This document shows, one piece after another, positions 59,480 through 64,000 of a DNA stretch of 64,000 nucleotides (position 1 is the stretch's first letter; each line of letters opens with the position of its first letter). The notes under the pieces are model-generated. The model had not been told where the DNA came from, ran no database searches, and saw only the letters and a list, made by a program, of their open reading frames with translations. A program made the position numbers and the translations under genes. Source of the stretch: Sipunculus nudus (Eukaryota; Annelida; Sipuncula; Golfingiida; Sipunculidae); assembly GCA_026874595.1 (NCBI GenBank), contig CM049310.1, positions 6,508,001 through 6,572,000 on the forward strand, read 5' to 3'.

Positions 59480-59847
59480 GTGGAGCGTGGTGGTGTAATG
59501 GTTAGGGCACGGGACCTGTGACCGAAGAGTTGTGGGTTTGTGTCCCGTTCAGATTGCCTTCTTCGCTAAGACTCCTGGCCAAAGTCTTTACCACAAGGGT
59601 GCGCTCTCTCAACCAAAGAGTGAATGGGTACTGGTCATGGTTGGCAGGCAAATGTAGAACAAATAACCTTCCAGCACCTGTAATGGCTGCTTGGGTTTTA
59701 TGCTCCCCAGGGAGCCGAGAAAAGCAACAAGGATGCACAGGCCGGAAAGACGAGGAAGGCAAAGTGTTAAAAGTCTGCTGAGACTGCGACTACAGTGGTA
59801 ATAGAAGACTCTAAAATCCTGTATCTTTTACCTTTACCTTTATATTT
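59480..59847 (+). mobile_element. tRNA-derived SINE, full-length-looking copy
   Basis: The head has GTGGTGTAATGGTTAGGGCA (A-box-like) and TGGGTTTGTGTCCC (B-box-like). The body has AGAGTGAATGGGTACTGGTC, AATGGCTGCTTGGGTTTTAT and GGATGCACAGGCCGGAAAGA; the tail is TTACCTTTACCTTTA. The order is shared with the antisense copy at 47755-48115. The 87-codon frame across it is incidental. Confidence 0.78.
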
Positions 59848-60119
59848 TGTGATTTCACATTCTATTAAATAAAATTATTTATATCATTAGATTAAAATAT
59901 TTAGCAGTGCATACTATATCCTCTAAATCCTTAAAACAGAAACTGCACCAACCCAGTTATTTTAAACATTTTTAATGACTGTGTGATACTTTGTGTATTT
60001 GTGTCCAGGCTTCACATCATGCTGAGGTTATATACTTGCTATGTATGCCAAAATATGTATCGCTAAGTCAGGTTAATTAACTACAAGGCTGTGATCTTTG
60101 TACAGTACTGATGAAATAT

Positions 60120-60330
60120 GAAGATAAATGTGTCAGTGAGGCACCACACATCACTGGCTTTATTTACTCGGTGTGTTTACTCTTGGCTGCCATTAAAGCC
60201 TTATGACCAGTGTTCAAGCCACTGAAAACCATTAATTATGATTAGTACTGCTTGTACCCAATAACATGTTTGTGTGACCGCTGCTGTTAGTAAACATGAA
60301 TATGATGATGTTCATCTCCTGACAGGGTTT
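60120..60330. promoter_or_regulatory. complex non-coding stretch, candidate conserved element
   Basis: Contains TTTATTTACTCGG, CATTAAAGCC, ACCATTAATTATGATTAG and AGTAAACATG, a cluster of homeodomain- and forkhead-like cores. No exon. Candidate only. Confidence 0.2.
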
Positions 60331-61844
60331 ATACACTAACTGAAAAATGGCACTTTAAGGCACTTTTGAAAAATGAAGGACTTTTAAATAAAATACAGAT
60401 GCTAGACACTGGATGCCCGTTATTTGGTGTTATTGAGTTACTTTCTTCAAGGTGACAGTATGTCCAGTTTATATACATACATTTCTGATTCTAAGATATT
60501 ATGAAGTATTTTACAATTGGTCACATATTAATATTAGCTGCTCTTCTTAAATGTTATGCCACTTTAAATTTAAATACTTAAATTTTGCACTTTCAATTTC
60601 ATGACTTTTAAAGATTTTCAAGGGTATATAAACTGCCTGAATGTGTGGATATGATCTTAACTAAGGGCCAATGGGTGACTCTGTGTCATGTTTCTCTTAT
60701 CACATTAGTCCCTAATTAAGCTAAAGAATGCTAGTGTAACACTAACTTAATGGCCTATGGACCAGTCATCTTCGTGGCACATTCTACATAAACCCTCACC
60801 TCTACAACATTAAAACACAAACTTACCTTCAATTTCTGCATTATCCATGTCAGCATAATATAAAGATGGTACATTACATATATGCCTTGCTTTTGTTAAA
60901 CTGTTTCACAGTTAGATAACAATTTCTCAGAAAATTATTCAAAATCTATCTGCTATATTACAAGTGATTCAGAATTGCTTGTTTTTTTTGTATTCATAGG
61001 TTTAGAGTATAGGGAACCATGGGTCCCACCACCCTGATTCAAATCAGTAGGGTTGTAATGACACATTATCAGATGATATGATATGTATCCATGTACTTCA
61101 CTAAAGAGTCAAGATATGGTAAATAAAAGGTATGTTACAATATAGTTTAGGATTCCTGGCCAATGTTTTTCCTAAAAAATAGCAGATGCTGAACAATTTA
61201 TTTCTGATGAGTGAAATTTTACATCTTTCATGGTGCTGTTGGACCATTATTAAATGTTGGAAATTGTTTTCAAATACCATCAACTCTGATGATATTGATA
61301 TGACAGCTGGTTGTATTACAATGTATCATTACACCCCTATCCATCATTTCAAATGTACACAAAATCTGTTCTATCTACCCTCTTCTGTGTGCATTATTTT
61401 ACAGTTAAAGTACAGAAAAGTTACTCTCTTCTCATTTCTTTGGATGAGTATTTCCTAAAACACACAAGTAACATATTTAAAACTACTCTCTTTGAGTGTT
61501 ATTTTTTTTATATTTTATTATCATCTAGAAATATGTTATACATATTAATTATTACTGATGTCAGGCTGAGTTGAAAAAAGCCACATCACATGTTAACACA
61601 ATTATTTAAAACAACAGTACTGTATCAGTACTACTGTAACACTAGATAAATAAAGTTGTATATTGATTCAACATTCAACACTTGGTGCTGAAAATTCTGC
61701 CTGCAGACATGAGAGATCCATCAACTCAAGTTGTTTTTAAAAAGAAGCTGAAGATTTTTTTAAGAAGCATATATTACATTTTAATCTGGTTAGCATGCTG
61801 AATGACGTCACATTTTCCTATTCCTATAACAGCATTCTTATAGT

Positions 61845-62540
61845 AACAAGGGACCCACGGATCTCGACACTCAGCTGATTTTGTCCATGAGGATATTTTT
61901 AAAGAATTTTTTTCAGAATGTCAGTCCTGTGCTTAACCAATGACCTTGTGACCAAAAAATCTTAGTACTTATTAACCTTGAACCTGCAACATTTAGATTA
62001 TTGTAACAATCTTTTAACTATTGGCCCATAGGCCATGACGCTCAGCTGAATTCAAGGAATGTTGAACAATGAGCAAAATGACTGTCATTGTGCAAAAAAA
62101 TCATGAATTTTGTGAATAGTCCTTAGGAATGGGTTACAGTGGGCTTTTGGATAGACGACCACTTAATTTGAAGGTCTCAAAAATTGAAAAATAATGGGTA
62201 AAAATTTGAAAAAAAGTACAGGTAGTACCAGTCTGCATGAACTAATGAAACACTCCATGATCAATATATATCCAGAGAACATGGCTATTAAGGCATCAGT
62301 TATTCAGATACTGGAGCTTTTGTATCAAATTTTTAATTATTCTTGGGGATACTTCAAAGCCCTATAGCTCAGAGAATATGGTTTCCAAGGTCTCCACGGA
62401 TGTTTAATTAGAAGTTTCTAGGACCAGCAGTTACGATTTGTGCCCTGTTAATGAACGCCCTGACGGCAGGACGCCCGGAAGATCGACGGACATGGGGCCA
62501 TTCCTATACCTCAGTTGACTCACAGTCAGCTAGGCTAAAA
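61845..62540 (+). mobile_element. CAGCTGA-family element, complete-looking copy
   Basis: Starts AACAAGGGACCCACGGATCT..ACTCAGCTGA and ends CTCAGTTGACTCACAGTCAG..CTAGGCTAAAAAC after a GACGGCAGGACGCCCGG tract. About 696 bp. The head matches 31139 and 31381; the tail matches those at 35930-35965 and 39285-39320. An inner GGCCATGACGCTCAGCTGA near 62032 repeats the head motif. Non-coding; superfamily unknown. Confidence 0.65.
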
Positions 62541-63163
62541 ACTATAATTTTGCAATACAACCCACTGATCCCAGGTGTATGAATCCATGACTGTGCTCTA
62601 TCAATAAAAATATTGTAATACCATATTTCCTTGATCAGACGACAGGCCTTAAATGGTTGCCTGCCTTATTTAATGGCTGGGGCAAAGCAATGTCTCAGAA
62701 AAATAAATGCCAGCCTTAAATAGACACCCGTCTTGTTCAGAGGCTGGGTGATAAAGTTAAGTTTCTGTGTTTGCCGACAGATGTCTTTCCTGTCACTATA
62801 ATTGGTGAATTTACCGGCCAAATTCACCAGAGACTGTGGTACGAATTTTGGTTTGTGCGTGTGTTGATCTGTTTAATTCCTCTATAAATCACTATTTTTT
62901 TCTTACGTACATGTTTATTTATTTCAAGTAGGGACACCAAATATTCCCAATACACCAAACATGATTAAAGCCAATCACTGATCCTAGTAAATGGGACACA
63001 AATACAAAGTCAGCAGGTAGAAGGCTAAAGGCGGTTTTTCACACCGGATGCGTACGAACAAATTTTACGTCCGAACGAAAATTTGGTGTACGAACGAAAA
63101 AATAAAACACTTTATTTTATGTTGGTGCATACACACCTAATCCGAACGATGCTATCCGAACGA

Positions 63164-63189
63164 AAAAAATAGAACATGTTCTATTTTTT
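63164..63189. repeat. 26-bp perfect palindrome
   Basis: AAAAAATAGAAC-AT-GTTCTATTTTTT, with no loop. It lies in a stretch with several CCGAACGA and TACGAACGAA motifs (63050-63165), probably part of a dispersed element. Confidence 0.85.
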
Positions 63190-64000
63190 GTCATTCGCAT
63201 CGGACAAGTATGGCTTCTTTTCACCTTCAACACAAAAGAGCTGGAATATTTTTAACCAGACTGGTTCATTTGTACGTTACTTATTTGATATATATGTAAT
63301 ACTGTACAACATAGAAGTGTTGTTTCCTTGTTCACTATTTTAAAATTATGTGATAAAAATATAAAACAGGGATTATTTTATTTAAATCAAATTACTAGGA
63401 TTTAAACAGATATTTATAACAGTTTTTTAGCTCCAATGATTTTTCCATTTAAATCAGACTTTTTTTATATAATATGTAAATTTCCTGGGGGGATTTATTA
63501 TTTTAATTTATTTATTTAACTTATTTTAATTTAGAATCCGGGACAAAACGGACTTTTAAACCAGGTTAAATGTAATTTTTCAGGGTAAATTCTATTTCTT
63601 AATATATTATTTGCAATATATTAAATTTATACTCGGAAAGGGGGGAGGGATTATTACATTGATCATGCCTCCTAGCCTCCCCCCCCCCCCCCTATATTTA
63701 CGTCCCTGAATAAAGTCAGCTGTGTGAGCGATATGAACACAAGTTAGCAACATTATCCAGGACTTGCTGTTCATTACCAATAAAATAATCTGCGGTAAAT
63801 TTAGAAAAAATATCATTGAACAATAACTTTTTTCATTTGTAATATGTATTATTATCATAGTATTATTTTTAGTTCAACGTTTCGCATTTAAACAGAAGTT
63901 TCAAAGCTGTGCGCAGACTGTTAAAAATCATGTTGGCAGATTTGAAAATGAAATATAAATCAAACTTAACTAGTGATTAAAACTTTAATTTAACTTGAAA

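Larger units (their letters stand above)
57424..64000. other. TBC1D13 upstream intron or 5' flank
   Basis: No upstream TBC1D13 exon was recognised. A consensus donor-like AAG|GTAAGT on the minus strand near 60831 has no convincing exon. The region holds a MITE with TA flanks, a full SINE, the CAGCTGA-family element at 61845, direct repeats around 62640-62760 and a 26-bp palindrome. The rest is AT-rich and featureless. Confidence 0.5.

Noticed and set aside
59502-59781. Frames of 86-87 codons on both strands
   Set aside because: They lie entirely within the SINE at 59480-59847.
60780-60870. Possible upstream TBC1D13 exon ending AAATTGAAG|GTAAGT on the minus strand
   Set aside because: The donor is good, but no acceptor or family-like peptide was found. 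In the phase needed by the next exon it reads MLTWIMQKLK, which I cannot match to TBC1D13.

Overview
The window is animal nuclear DNA. It has intron-split genes with GT-AG junctions, long (AT)n microsatellites, tRNA-derived SINEs, a decayed Tigger transposon and many non-autonomous elements. The dispersed families (endings such as CAGCTGAGCTAAAAAT or GGCGGGGGCATAAAAAT, tandem cores, GGAC-rich tracts) resemble those I know from mollusc genomes, especially bivalves. I infer a lophotrochozoan, probably a mollusc; the species cannot be read from the window.

Two protein-coding genes can be supported, both on the minus strand. At the left edge is the 5' part of an Lhx6/Lhx8/Arrowhead-type LIM-homeobox gene: a 30-codon first coding exon (5472-5561) with a CCAAT/TATA-like promoter behind it at about 5990-6100, and a second exon (987-1168) encoding a whole first LIM domain. 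The second LIM domain and the homeodomain lie beyond base 1. From 57423 down to 25315 lie the last seven exons of TBC1D13, a Rab GTPase-activating protein. They give 212 continuous codons to a stop with every splice phase matching. Its N-terminal exons lie beyond base 64000.

Layout: 1-5561 Lhx6/8 exons and intron; 5562-25314 intergenic, AT-rich, with most of the long (AT)n arrays, a 1-kb inverted-repeat element (about 9000-10017), a 143-bp MITE and a 28-bp minisatellite; 25378-44397 a 19-kb TBC1D13 intron with two Helitron-like elements (29756-30823, 36113-37861), repeated 650-bp units, (CTATTA)n arrays and a GGTGG..CCACC array family; 44398-44980 two short exons; 44981-50880 an intron with a 180-bp-unit element, SINEs and a 92-bp satellite; 50881-52723 three exons; about 53179-57158 a dead Tigger element inside an intron; 57298-57423 another exon; then intron or upstream sequence to the end.

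The most unusual feature is the 92-bp satellite at 48193-50952: 30 tandem copies, each holding the last 68 bases of a TBC1D13 exon, its GT splice donor and 24 bases of intron, lying directly downstream of the real exon in transcription order. Second is a set of dispersed elements whose tandem cores carry many copies of TGACCTTTGACC, the DR1 nuclear-receptor site. No rRNA, tRNA gene, CRISPR array or intact transposase was seen.
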